Below are positions 33,430 through 41,622 of a stretch of 64,000 bases of DNA, piece by piece. The position numbers were made by a program, and so were the translations under genes. How positions within the stretch are numbered: the stretch's first letter is position 1; every line of letters begins with the position of its first letter. The DNA comes from Ruminococcus sp. (GTDB lineage: Bacteria; Bacillota; Clostridia; Oscillospirales; Ruminococcaceae), in contig JAGAJO010000001.1 in NCBI GenBank assembly GCA_017626015.1, positions 362,721 through 426,720 on the forward strand, in the 5' to 3' direction. A model generated the notes under the pieces. The model saw only the letters and a list, made by a program, of their open reading frames with translations. It did no database searches and was not told the origin of the DNA.

Positions 33430-35379
33430 GTGGCAATAGAGAAAATGGCGCTGGTCAACATAGTCGGAATGAAAAACGAGCTTAACGAGGCGTTGGTCAA
33501 ATGCTGTGAAAGCGGCTGTTTTCATATAGAACCTGCGTTCAGGACCTCTAACGGATCGGTTGTGCATATGCTCAGCGAAAAAAATCCATATTCCTCGACG
33601 CTTAAGGAGTTTTCAAATCTGGCGTCAGCTCTGGGGATAGTTCTTAAGGAAACCGTAAGCGATAAATACGATGATTACGCTCCCGAGGATTTTGCGGAGC
33701 TTGCCGCACAGATAAATGCGGAGATAGACGATCTGAGCGTATTCAGGCAGGAAACGTCGAAAAGCATTTCCGAAATGGAAAATACGGTGGCGCAGGTCAA
33801 CCACCTGAAGGGCATGAACAGCGATTTTGACAGGATCTTTTCCTGCCGTCACACTGCTGTGAGAATAGGCAGGCTTCCGGTGGATAATCTTCAGAAGCTG
33901 GATTACTACGAGGAAATTTTCTTCTTTGTCCCTTTTGAAATGGGAAAGGATTTTTGCTGGGGAATGTATTTCTGTCCAAAAAGCGACAGTGAGCTGGTGG
34001 ATGACATTTTCAGCTCCATGTATTTTGAAAGGATACACATTCCAAGCTCGGTAAGGGGTAATCCCGACGAGGCGCTTGTCCGGCTGGGAGATATGATAAA
34101 GGAAAAAAAGCAGAGCCTTGAAGAGTGCGAAAAGAGTATAAAAAATCTTTCCGACAAGTATGAGGAACAGATACAGCAGGTCTTTACAAAGCTCAAGGAG
34201 CTTAACGATATATTCGATCTCAGGCGCAACGCAGGGGAGATCAAGGGAAAGTTCTATTTAAAGGGCTTTATCCCCGAGAAGGACGCTGACAGGTTTGAAA
34301 AGCTTTTTGCCGGACTTAAAACGGTATCGGTGGTTCGTATGCCGCCTGACGCAGACGCTTCCTGCACTCCGCCTACGATGCTTAAGAACAGCTGGCTCGC
34401 ACGTCCCTTCGGTATGCTGGTGGAGATGTACGGTCTGCCGAAGTACGGCGGCTTTAACCCCACTGCGTTCGTGGCGCTGACATATACTCTGCTTTTCGGA
34501 ATAATGTTCGGCGATCTGGGTCAGGGACTTCTGCTGTTCCTCGGCGGACTGTTCGTCGGAAAAAAGGTCAGCAGGCAGGCGGGAGGAATGGTCTCCCGTG
34601 TGGGACTTTCAAGCATGATCTTCGGAACGCTGTACGGCTCGGTATTCGGATATGAGGAACTGCTGGATCCTGTATTTGAGAGCGTGGGGATAGATTTCCT
34701 GCCGCTTAAGGTATTCAAGCAGTCGAATTTCATACTTATAACCGCCGTGGCGATAGGCGTGGTACTGATTTTCATGTCTATGCTGATAAATATTTACATA
34801 GGCTTTAAGGAGAAAAATTACGAAAAGGCTGTCTTTGGAAACAACGGCATAGCGGGACTTATTTTTTACGGATCCGTATGCGCAGGAGTTGTGGGAACGG
34901 TCATGCTGGATATGGAGATCATGTCGCCGCCCTTTGTTATCTTTATGATAGTTATCCCTGCGCTGTGCGTTTTCTGCCGAGTGCCGCTGGCGGCTGCGGT
35001 GAAGTTCAGGGAGTGGAGGCTTTCTGAGGACGGAGAAAAGATGACGGTGGGCAATTTTATCGTCGAAAATTTCTTCGAGATGTTCGAGTATGTGCTGAGC
35101 TACGTTTCAAATACCATGTCGTTCCTCCGTGTGGGCGGATTTGTTCTTTCACATGCTGGAATGATGCTGGTGGTAATGACCCTTATGGATATGTGTTCGG
35201 CGGCTGCCCAGCCCTTTGTGCTTGTCCTTGGAAATCTTTTCGTTATGGCTATCGAGGGCATGATCGTTGCGATACAGATAATCCGTCTGGAATTTTACGA
35301 GATATTCTCTCGTTTCTACGAAGGCGACGGAAAGGCGTTTGAGCCGGTCTCCGTAAGCTTTTCATCACAGACTGACTAA
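33430..35379 (+). CDS. ntpI: V-type ATPase subunit I
   Basis: A 649-residue subunit a homologue. The first 300 residues are a cytoplasmic coiled-coil arm; the rest has about seven to eight membrane spans, beginning at FNPTAFVALTYTLLFGIMFGD, that guide ions to the ring. The block FRVGGFVLSHA-like sequence at SFLRVGGFVLSHAGM, together with EGMIVAIQIIRLEFYEIFSRF, is the conserved C-terminal region; the Arg in QIIRLEFYE is the stator arginine. The start is GTG at 33430 with AAGGGAG upstream. Its TAA stop is one base from palindromic element D. Confidence 0.93.
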   Translation: MAIEKMALVNIVGMKNELNEALVKCCESGCFHIEPAFRTSNGSVVHMLSEKNPYSSTLKEFSNLASALGIVLKETVSDKYDDYAPEDFAELAAQINAEIDDLSVFRQETSKSISEMENTVAQVNHLKGMNSDFDRIFSCRHTAVRIGRLPVDNLQKLDYYEEIFFFVPFEMGKDFCWGMYFCPKSDSELVDDIFSSMYFERIHIPSSVRGNPDEALVRLGDMIKEKKQSLEECEKSIKNLSDKYEEQIQQVFTKLKELNDIFDLRRNAGEIKGKFYLKGFIPEKDADRFEKLFAGLKTVSVVRMPPDADASCTPPTMLKNSWLARPFGMLVEMYGLPKYGGFNPTAFVALTYTLLFGIMFGDLGQGLLLFLGGLFVGKKVSRQAGGMVSRVGLSSMIFGTLYGSVFGYEELLDPVFESVGIDFLPLKVFKQSNFILITAVAIGVVLIFMSMLINIYIGFKEKNYEKAVFGNNGIAGLIFYGSVCAGVVGTVMLDMEIMSPPFVIFMIVIPALCVFCRVPLAAAVKFREWRLSEDGEKMTVGNFIVENFFEMFEYVLSYVSNTMSFLRVGGFVLSHAGMMLVVMTLMDMCSAAAQPFVLVLGNLFVMAIEGMIVAIQIIRLEFYEIFSRFYEGDGKAFEPVSVSFSSQTD

Positions 35380-35380
35380 T

Positions 35381-35540
35381 GGTCACATCTAAAAACCTCT
35401 GCCGCTTGTCTGCGGCACATCTTAAGCCGTCATATTGCACAAAATTTTCTTGTAATACGCCAGTATGACTGCAAAAATTTTATGCAATCTGCCGACTAAA
35501 TCTGCACCACATCCAAACAATACAGGTTTTAGATGTGACC
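35381..35540. repeat. Palindromic element D inside the V-ATPase operon
   Basis: A 160-bp insert between the I and K genes. GGTCACATCTAAAAACCT (35381-35398) is inverted as AGGTTTTAGATGTGACC (35524-35540). Aligning one arm with the reverse complement of the other shows similarity along the whole length, for example ATTGCACAAAATTTT against AAAATTTTATGCAAT. It begins one base after the ntpI stop. No gene is inside; transcripts crossing it would fold into a long hairpin. Confidence 0.78.
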
Positions 35541-35575
35541 TGATATATTTTATATTTTTACTGGAGGAATTTACT

Positions 35576-36013
35576 ATGCTGAAATTATTCTTACTTCCGC
35601 TGCTGGCAGTCGCTCTGCTGCTTGTTCCCTTTGCTTTTACGGCAAAGAAAATAAAGACAGGAAAATCTCCCAGAGGTGCGTTTATAGGAAACCTCTGCAC
35701 CTTTGCGGGGATCATGCTTACGGCGATCATCGTACCTATGGGAAACTTCGTTTCTGCGGCTTCTGAGGAGGGCGCAGCTGCGGCTCTTTCCACGGGCGCA
35801 GGACTGGGATATCTTGCGGCGGCTCTTGCGGTAGGACTTTCATGTATCGGATCGGGTATTGCCGTTGCCGCAGGCGCACCGGCTGCTATCGGAGCTACCT
35901 CGGAGGATCCCAAGAATTTTGTAAAGGCTCTTATCTTTGTCGTACTCGGAGAAGGTATCGCGCTCTACGGACTGCTTATCTCTATCCTTATTATTTCAGG
36001 TATCGGCGCATAG
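35576..36013 (+). CDS. ntpK: V-type ATPase subunit K (rotor ring)
   Basis: A 145-residue proteolipid with four membrane spans that forms the rotating ring. The ion-binding carboxylate is Glu126 in LGEGIALYG of the last span. In Na+-type NtpK a Gln in the third span (GSGISQG) helps bind the ion; here the matching sequence is GSGIAVA with Val97, and the Thr after the Glu is Gly. This suggests H+ or non-standard Na+ coordination. The first hairpin has lost obvious duplication with the second. The ATG at 35576 follows GGAGG; the longer frame back to 35465 would run into palindromic element D. Confidence 0.9.
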   Translation: MLKLFLLPLLAVALLLVPFAFTAKKIKTGKSPRGAFIGNLCTFAGIMLTAIIVPMGNFVSAASEEGAAAALSTGAGLGYLAAALAVGLSCIGSGIAVAAGAPAAIGATSEDPKNFVKALIFVVLGEGIALYGLLISILIISGIGA

Positions 36014-36039
36014 GAATAGCCTGAACGGGAGCTGTTATA

Positions 36040-36348
36040 ATGAAATTCTATTTGATCAGCGATAATATCGATACGCAGATGGGAATGAGACTGTCGGGCA
36101 TCGAGGGAGTTGTCGTGCATACGCCTGAGGAGGTATCTTCGGCTCTTGACAGGGCAATGGAAATGGAGGACGTGGGCATAGTGCTTATGACCGAGCTTGC
36201 TATAAACCAGTGCCGTGAAAAGGTGTACGACTATAAGCTGAACCGTAAAACTCCCCTGATAGTGGAGATACCCGACAGACACGCCACAGCGAAGATATCG
36301 GATACTATTTCAAAGTATCTTGCCGAAGCTGTGGGTATTAAGCTTTGA
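36040..36348 (+). CDS. ntpG: V-type ATPase subunit F
   Basis: A 102-residue CheY-like small subunit of the central shaft. The fold is seen as FYLISDNIDTQMGMRLSGIEG, then GIVLMTELAINQC, then TPLIVEIPDRHA, the alternating beta strands and helices usual for subunit F. It binds subunit D and influences coupling. It lies between K and E, while in many operons F follows C. Ends 15 bp before the subunit E gene. Confidence 0.9.
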   Translation: MKFYLISDNIDTQMGMRLSGIEGVVVHTPEEVSSALDRAMEMEDVGIVLMTELAINQCREKVYDYKLNRKTPLIVEIPDRHATAKISDTISKYLAEAVGIKL

Positions 36349-36363
36349 TTTGGAGATGGCATT

Positions 36364-36951
36364 ATGAAAAACGAGACCGAAAAGCTGGAAAGATTTAAAA
36401 AAGCTATTTTCGACGAGTCTGCGGCAAAAGCGGAGGAGATCGTTTCCGCCGCCCGCACTGAGTGCGGAGAAAGAGTCAGCCGGGCACGGCACGAGGCGGA
36501 CGGGTATGTAAAAAGCGTTACCGAACAGATAAATAAGGAGTGCGAGGCGGACGCAGTGAGAGAGCTTTCTTCCGGAAGCCTCAGTTCAAAGAGAAATATT
36601 CTTCTCAGCAGAGAAAGCGTTATCGACAGGGTCTTCGGCAATGTACGCAGCCGTCTCGAGGAGTTTATGAAAACTCCTGAGTATGAAAAGCTGCTGGTAA
36701 AAAGGCTTGAGGAGTGTGCAGCGGCTTATCCCGGCGAGAAGGGCTGTGTTTATATTTCTCAGAAGGACGCCGGGTTGGCAGACAGACTTTCTATGGGCGG
36801 ACGCTTTGAGGTAAAGGCAGGCGGCTCTATCGGGATCGGCGGTATAATGGTGGTTTTTGATGAAAGCAGCATTGCCGTTGACTGTACCTTTGACTCGGCT
36901 CTTGAAGAACAGCGGGAAAGCTTTGCGGTCAGAGCGGGGCTGAGCCTTTAA
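36364..36951 (+). CDS. ntpE: V-type ATPase subunit E
   Basis: A 195-residue peripheral stalk subunit: a charged N-terminal coiled coil (about 1-95; AAKAEEIVSAARTECGERVS) and a globular C-terminal domain (SLSSKRNILLSRESVIDRVF and GIGGIMVVFDESSIAVDCTFDSAL) that contacts the A3B3 head. The C-terminal motif GGxxV...VD.TFD is family typical. GGAGATGGC precedes the ATG. The last base of its TAA stop is the first base of palindromic element E. Confidence 0.92.
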   Translation: MKNETEKLERFKKAIFDESAAKAEEIVSAARTECGERVSRARHEADGYVKSVTEQINKECEADAVRELSSGSLSSKRNILLSRESVIDRVFGNVRSRLEEFMKTPEYEKLLVKRLEECAAAYPGEKGCVYISQKDAGLADRLSMGGRFEVKAGGSIGIGGIMVVFDESSIAVDCTFDSALEEQRESFAVRAGLSL

Positions 36952-37061
36952 GAACCTTTCTTCACAAGATATTGCGCGCGTCTTTTCGGCAAATTTTGTC
37001 GGGGGTTGCGATGCAAAATTTGCTTGAAAATCCGTACACAAATCTTATGAAGACAGGTTCT
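36951..37061. repeat. Palindromic element E inside the V-ATPase operon
   Basis: A 111-bp insert between the E and A genes. AGAACCTTTCTTCACAAGAT (36951-36970) is inverted as ATCTTATGAAGACAGGTTCT (37042-37061), with GCAAATTTTGT/ATGCAAAATTTGC pairing inside. It begins within the subunit E stop codon. A deleted relative lies at 11631-11656. Confidence 0.72.
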
Positions 37062-37096
37062 GAGTCTTGACAGCGAGGAGTGAATATAAATAATTT

Positions 37097-38851
37097 ATGG
37101 ATAAGATTTTTTCAATAAACGGACCTGTGGTCACGGCGGCGGACACCAAGAGCTTCTCTATGCAGGAAATGGTATATGTAGGCGAAAAGAGACTTATAGG
37201 AGAGGTAATAAGAGTGACCTCAGGATCCACGACCATTCAGGTCTACGAGGGAACTACCGGACTTAAGCCCGGTGAGCCGATCGAGTCTACCGGAGCGCCT
37301 ATGTCGGCTGTTCTGGGACCGGGTATAATAAGCAATATTTTCGACGGTATAGAAAGACCTCTTAAAAAGCTGGAGGAGGTCGGCGGGGCTTTTATTTCCG
37401 ACGGCGCAAACGTTACGCCGCTGGACGGCGAAGCAAGGTATCCCGTGACCATGACGGTGAAGATCGGAGACGTTATCAAGGCGGGCGATATTTACTGCAC
37501 CTGCCCCGAAACTCCCATAATCACACACAAATGTATGCTTTCGCCCCTTTCAAAGGGCGGCGAGGTGATATGGACGGCGGTATCGGGAAAATACCGTGTG
37601 AACGACGTGGTATGCAAGATCAAGAATCCTTCGGGCACGGTGGAGGAGCTTACGCTTTGCCAGAGATGGCCTATAAGAACTCCCCGTCCGTGCAGGGAGA
37701 GAAAGCCGATAACGAAACCGCTTATTACCGGACAGAGGATAGTGGACACCATTCTGCCTATTGCAAAGGGCGGAACAGCCGCCATTCCGGGAGGCTTCGG
37801 AACGGGAAAGACCATGACCCAGCATCAGCTTGCAAAGTGGTGCGACGCAGATATCATCGTATATATAGGCTGCGGAGAAAGAGGAAACGAAATGACTCAG
37901 GTGCTTGAGGAATTTTCCGAGCTTATCGACCCCAAGACCCAGAGACCTCTGACGGACAGAACGGTGCTTATCGCAAACACCTCCAATATGCCTGTTGCGG
38001 CAAGAGAGGCGTCCATTTACACGGGGATAACCCTTGCGGAGTATTACCGTGACATGGGCTATCACATTGCGATCATGGCGGATTCTACCTCAAGATGGGC
38101 GGAGGCGCTGAGAGAGATCTCGGGACGTCTGGAGGAAATGCCTGCCGAGGAGGGCTTTCCGGCATATCTTCCGTCAAGGATCTCGGAATTTTACGAGAGA
38201 GCGGGATATGTTGAAACGCTGGGAGGAAATGAAGGCTCCGTTACCATTATAGGAGCAGTTTCGCCCCAGGGCGCAGATTTCTCCGAGCCTGTTACCCAGA
38301 ATACAAAGCGTTTTGTCCGCTGCTTCTGGGCGCTTGACAAGTCCCTTGCGTATGCAAGACACTATCCTGCAATAAACTGGAACACCAGTTATTCCGAGTA
38401 TGCGGAGGATCTGGCGGATTACTACAATAACAATGTCGCTAAGGATTTCATGGAGGTGCGCCAGGAAATATCAAATATCCTGGTGGAGGAAAATACTCTT
38501 ATGGAGATCGTAAAGCTTATGGGTACCGACGTTCTGCCGGACGATCAGAAGCTTCTAATTGAAACGGCAAGGATAGTAAGAGTGGGATTTTTGCAGCAGA
38601 ACGCTTACCACAAGGACGATACCTATGTTCCTCTTGGCAAGCAGTATCTGATGATGAAGACGATACTTTCCTTTTATACTCAGGCAAAGAAGGCGCTTGC
38701 GGACGGTATGGCGGTGGACAGGATCGTTTCCGGCGGCTGGGTCGAAAGGCTTGTGAAGATGAAATACGACATACCCAATGACAAGCCTGAAATGTTTGAC
38801 GGCTATCTGCGGGATATGGAGCAGTGGTTCAAAGGTGCGGAGGTGTGCTGA
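37097..38851 (+). CDS. ntpA: V-type ATPase catalytic subunit A
   Basis: A 584-residue catalytic subunit. Walker A is GGFGTGKT at residues 232-239, with the family-specific long insertion before it (about 115-190). YIGCGERGNEMTQVLEEF carries the catalytic Glu of GER, and MADSTSRWAEALREISGRLEEMPAEEG is the conserved Walker B/nucleotide block. The ring of A and B subunits couples ATP hydrolysis or synthesis to ion flow. The ATG has GCGAGGAGTG some 20 bases upstream, a long distance, and the intervening sequence AATATAAATAATTT has no alternative start in frame. The subunit B start overlaps the region of its stop. Confidence 0.97.
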   Translation: MDKIFSINGPVVTAADTKSFSMQEMVYVGEKRLIGEVIRVTSGSTTIQVYEGTTGLKPGEPIESTGAPMSAVLGPGIISNIFDGIERPLKKLEEVGGAFISDGANVTPLDGEARYPVTMTVKIGDVIKAGDIYCTCPETPIITHKCMLSPLSKGGEVIWTAVSGKYRVNDVVCKIKNPSGTVEELTLCQRWPIRTPRPCRERKPITKPLITGQRIVDTILPIAKGGTAAIPGGFGTGKTMTQHQLAKWCDADIIVYIGCGERGNEMTQVLEEFSELIDPKTQRPLTDRTVLIANTSNMPVAAREASIYTGITLAEYYRDMGYHIAIMADSTSRWAEALREISGRLEEMPAEEGFPAYLPSRISEFYERAGYVETLGGNEGSVTIIGAVSPQGADFSEPVTQNTKRFVRCFWALDKSLAYARHYPAINWNTSYSEYAEDLADYYNNNVAKDFMEVRQEISNILVEENTLMEIVKLMGTDVLPDDQKLLIETARIVRVGFLQQNAYHKDDTYVPLGKQYLMMKTILSFYTQAKKALADGMAVDRIVSGGWVERLVKMKYDIPNDKPEMFDGYLRDMEQWFKGAEVC

Positions 38852-40258
38852 GTGAATATCAAATATATAGGATTGAGTCAGATAAACGGTCCTCTTGTGA
38901 CGCTTGAAAAGTGCAGAAACGTATCCTACGACGAAATGGCGGAAATAAGACTGGACGACGGTACCCGAAGGCTTGCGAGGGTCGTGGAGGTCTCGGGGGA
39001 TAAGGCGGTGCTTCAGGTCTTTGAGGGCACCAAGGGGCTTTCCCTCACGAACACCAATATAAAATTCGAGGGCAGACCTATGGAACTGGCGCTGTCGGGT
39101 GAAATGCTTGGAAGAGTGTTCAACGGCGCAGGCAGACCTATCGACGGGCTGGGGGATATTGTCGCCGAAAAGAGCAGGGACATAAACGGAAGTCCTCTTA
39201 ACCCGGTATCGAGAGTTTATCCGAGAAACTATATCAGGACGGGGATCTCGTCCATTGATGCGCTTATGACGCTTATCAGGGGTCAGAAGCTGCCTATTTT
39301 CTCAGGCTCGGGACTTTCCCACAACAAGCTTGCCGTACAGATAGTAAGGCAGGCGCAGATCGCTGACGAGAGCGGACAGGGCTTTGCGATAGTATTCGGC
39401 GCTATGGGTGTAAAAAACGATGTTGCCGACTACTTCAAGCGCTGCTTTGAGGAGACGGGTGTTATGGAAAGAGTTGCAATGTTCCTCAATCTTTCCAACG
39501 ATCCTATTATCGAGAGGATACTTACCCCCAAGTGTGCGCTTACCTGTGCGGAATATCTGGCATTTGAGAAGAATATGCATATCCTTGTTATACTTACGGA
39601 TATGACCTCCTATGCGGAGGCGCTGCGTGAGTTCTCCTCGTCGAAGGGGGAGATACCCGGAAGAAAGGGATATCCCGGTTATCTGTACTCGGATCTGGCT
39701 TCTATTTACGAGAGAGCGGGTATCGTAAAGGGTTCGACCGGTTCGGTCACGCAGATACCGATACTCACCATGCCCAACGACGATATCACTCACCCGGTAC
39801 CCGATCTTACGGGATATATCACCGAGGGACAGATAGTCCTTGACCGTAACCTTGACCAGACGGGAGTTTATCCTGCGGTATCGATCCTGCCCAGCCTTTC
39901 AAGGCTTATGAAGGACGGTATAGGAGAGGGCTATACCAGAGAGGATCATCAGATGTGCGCCAATCAGCTTTTTGCGGCGTATGCAAAGGTTCAGGACGCA
40001 CGTTCGCTGGCTTCGGTCATCGGCGAGGAGGAGCTTACGCCCATAGACAAGGCGTATATAAAGTTCGGCGTGCTTTTTGAAAAGTATTTTATAAATCAGG
40101 GCTTTGATGTCAACAGGACCATCGAGGAGACGCTTGACCTGGGCTGGGAGCTGCTTTCAACGCTGCCAAAGTCCGAGCTTGACAGGGTAGACGAGGAGCA
40201 TCTCGAAAAGTATTACAGTGCGGAAAATGCCCGTGCGAAATTTTCCGCCGCCGTTTAA
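38852..40258 (+). CDS. ntpB: V-type ATPase subunit B
   Basis: A 468-residue regulatory (non-catalytic) subunit. It shares the fold of A, but its nucleotide loop is [18 protein letters not shown] and not a Walker A. The blocks [19 protein letters not shown] and [21 protein letters not shown] are typical of subunit B. The start is GTG at 38852 immediately after the subunit A stop, with GGAGG eight bases upstream, so the two are translationally coupled. A 22-bp gap leads to D. Confidence 0.97.
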   Translation: MNIKYIGLSQINGPLVTLEKCRNVSYDEMAEIRLDDGTRRLARVVEVSGDKAVLQVFEGTKGLSLTNTNIKFEGRPMELALSGEMLGRVFNGAGRPIDGLGDIVAEKSRDINGSPLNPVSRVYPRNYIRTGISSIDALMTLIRGQKLPIFSGSGLSHNKLAVQIVRQAQIADESGQGFAIVFGAMGVKNDVADYFKRCFEETGVMERVAMFLNLSNDPIIERILTPKCALTCAEYLAFEKNMHILVILTDMTSYAEALREFSSSKGEIPGRKGYPGYLYSDLASIYERAGIVKGSTGSVTQIPILTMPNDDITHPVPDLTGYITEGQIVLDRNLDQTGVYPAVSILPSLSRLMKDGIGEGYTREDHQMCANQLFAAYAKVQDARSLASVIGEEELTPIDKAYIKFGVLFEKYFINQGFDVNRTIEETLDLGWELLSTLPKSELDRVDEEHLEKYYSAENARAKFSAAV

Positions 40259-40280
40259 GCGTGAAAGGGAGTGAGAAGAT

Positions 40281-40913
40281 TTGGCTGAACAGCAGGTATT
40301 CCCCACCAAGGGAAATCTTATCCTTGCAAAAAAAGCGCTGCAGCTTGCCGCACTGGGATATGAGCTGCTGGACAGAAAGCGCAATATCCTTATAAGGGAG
40401 ATCATGAGTCTTGTGGAAAAGGCGGAGGAGCTGAGAAGCACCATAGAGGATACCTATAAGGAGGCTTACAGCGCTCTTCAGTTCGCTAACATTTCTCTGG
40501 GAGTTATCACTCCCTTTGCAAACTGTATGCCCATAGAGAGGGGAGTAAGGCTTTCATCTAAAAGCGTCATGGGGGTAGAGCTGCCCGAGGTCACGCTGGA
40601 GGAAAGACCGCCTGAGATCCATTACGGTTTTTCTCAGACCAATTCGGAGCTTGATATAGCATATCTTGCCTTTGAAAAGGTAAAGCGCACCACCGTCATG
40701 CTGGCGGAGGTGGAAAACAGTATTTACAGGCTGTCTGTTGCGATAAAAAAGACGCAGAGGAGAGCCAACGCTCTCAGGAACATAATTATTCCCAGAAATG
40801 AAAATACGGTAAAATATATTACCAATTCGCTGGAGGAAAAAGAGCGTGAGGAATTTTCACGAATGAAGGTAATAAAGGCGGTAAAGCTAAAGGCAGGCTC
40901 TGTGCTTAAATAA
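40281..40913 (+). CDS. ntpD: V-type ATPase subunit D
   Basis: A 210-residue central shaft subunit made of two long antiparallel helices. PTKGNLILAKKALQLAALGYELLDRKR at the N-terminus is the family signature, and RRANALRNIIIPRNENTVKYI in the second helix is the conserved C-terminal block. The start is TTG at 40281 (AGGGAG upstream), with no ATG or GTG in frame nearby. It is the last ATPase gene; a DUF308 gene follows after 26 bp. Confidence 0.95.
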   Translation: MAEQQVFPTKGNLILAKKALQLAALGYELLDRKRNILIREIMSLVEKAEELRSTIEDTYKEAYSALQFANISLGVITPFANCMPIERGVRLSSKSVMGVELPEVTLEERPPEIHYGFSQTNSELDIAYLAFEKVKRTTVMLAEVENSIYRLSVAIKKTQRRANALRNIIIPRNENTVKYITNSLEEKEREEFSRMKVIKAVKLKAGSVLK

Positions 40914-40939
40914 GCGGCGGGGCGGAAAGGATACCGGAT

Positions 40940-41554
40940 ATGTTGGAATATATAAAGAAAGCGTTCAGAAATTACTGGATCCTGTCGGTTTTCTGCGTAG
41001 TATTGGGAACTGCGCTGATAATCGATCCTCATTTTTTTACCAACGCCATAGGCTATGTAGTCGGAGGACTTCTTTTGGGCTACGGAGTGGTGGAGCTGGT
41101 AAAGTATTTTACAAAGACCAAAGAGAATCCTCTTTACGCTACGGGACTTGTTATCGGAATAACGCTTTGTGCTGCGGGGATATTCATTATTGTCAGACCC
41201 GACTTCATACCAAAGGTCATCGCTGTTATCTTCGGTCTGTATATGCTTATAAGCGGTATCTGCAATTTGCAGGATGCGATCAATATAAGGCGTGCCGGAC
41301 TTGACTCGTGGAAGGTAAGCGGGATACCTGCGATCATTACCACGGTGGTGGGGCTTGTGCTGCTGTTTAATCCTCTTGCGCCGATAAACGCCGCACTTAT
41401 CGTTCTGGGCATTGCGCTGCTTGTTTCGGGGCTTTCAAATATCATCGGCTGCTTCTCTGCCGGCAGAGAGCTTCGTAAAATGTCAAAAGGCATAAAAAGA
41501 TCCGGCAGGAGAAAAGGCGAAGAGACGGAATTTATAGATATAGACATAAAATAG
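40940..41554 (+). CDS. DUF308 (HdeD-like) membrane protein
   Basis: A 204-residue protein with six membrane spans in three similar pairs (YWILSVFCVVLGTALII, then AIGYVVGGLLLGYGVVEL, then TGLVIGITLCAAGIFIIV and so on) and a basic, charged tail. Repeated Gly-rich span pairs with a P/D between them are typical of the DUF308/HdeD family. HdeD is linked to acid resistance in E. coli, but the function here is unknown. It lies 26 bp after the D subunit gene and is probably the last gene of the ATPase transcript, which is then ended by a terminator. Confidence 0.8.
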   Translation: MLEYIKKAFRNYWILSVFCVVLGTALIIDPHFFTNAIGYVVGGLLLGYGVVELVKYFTKTKENPLYATGLVIGITLCAAGIFIIVRPDFIPKVIAVIFGLYMLISGICNLQDAINIRRAGLDSWKVSGIPAIITTVVGLVLLFNPLAPINAALIVLGIALLVSGLSNIIGCFSAGRELRKMSKGIKRSGRRKGEETEFIDIDIK

Positions 41555-41579
41555 CATAACGGTCATAGAAACGTAAAAC

Positions 41580-41622
41580 AAACAACGGACGGCTTTTGTA
41601 AGGTCGTCCGTTGTGTTTTTTA
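41580..41622. terminator. Bidirectional terminator between DUF308 and YfhO genes
   Basis: ACAACGGACG (41582-41591) pairs with CGTCCGTTGT (41605-41614); GTTTTTT follows on the plus strand and TTGTTTGTTTT on the minus strand. Confidence 0.85.
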
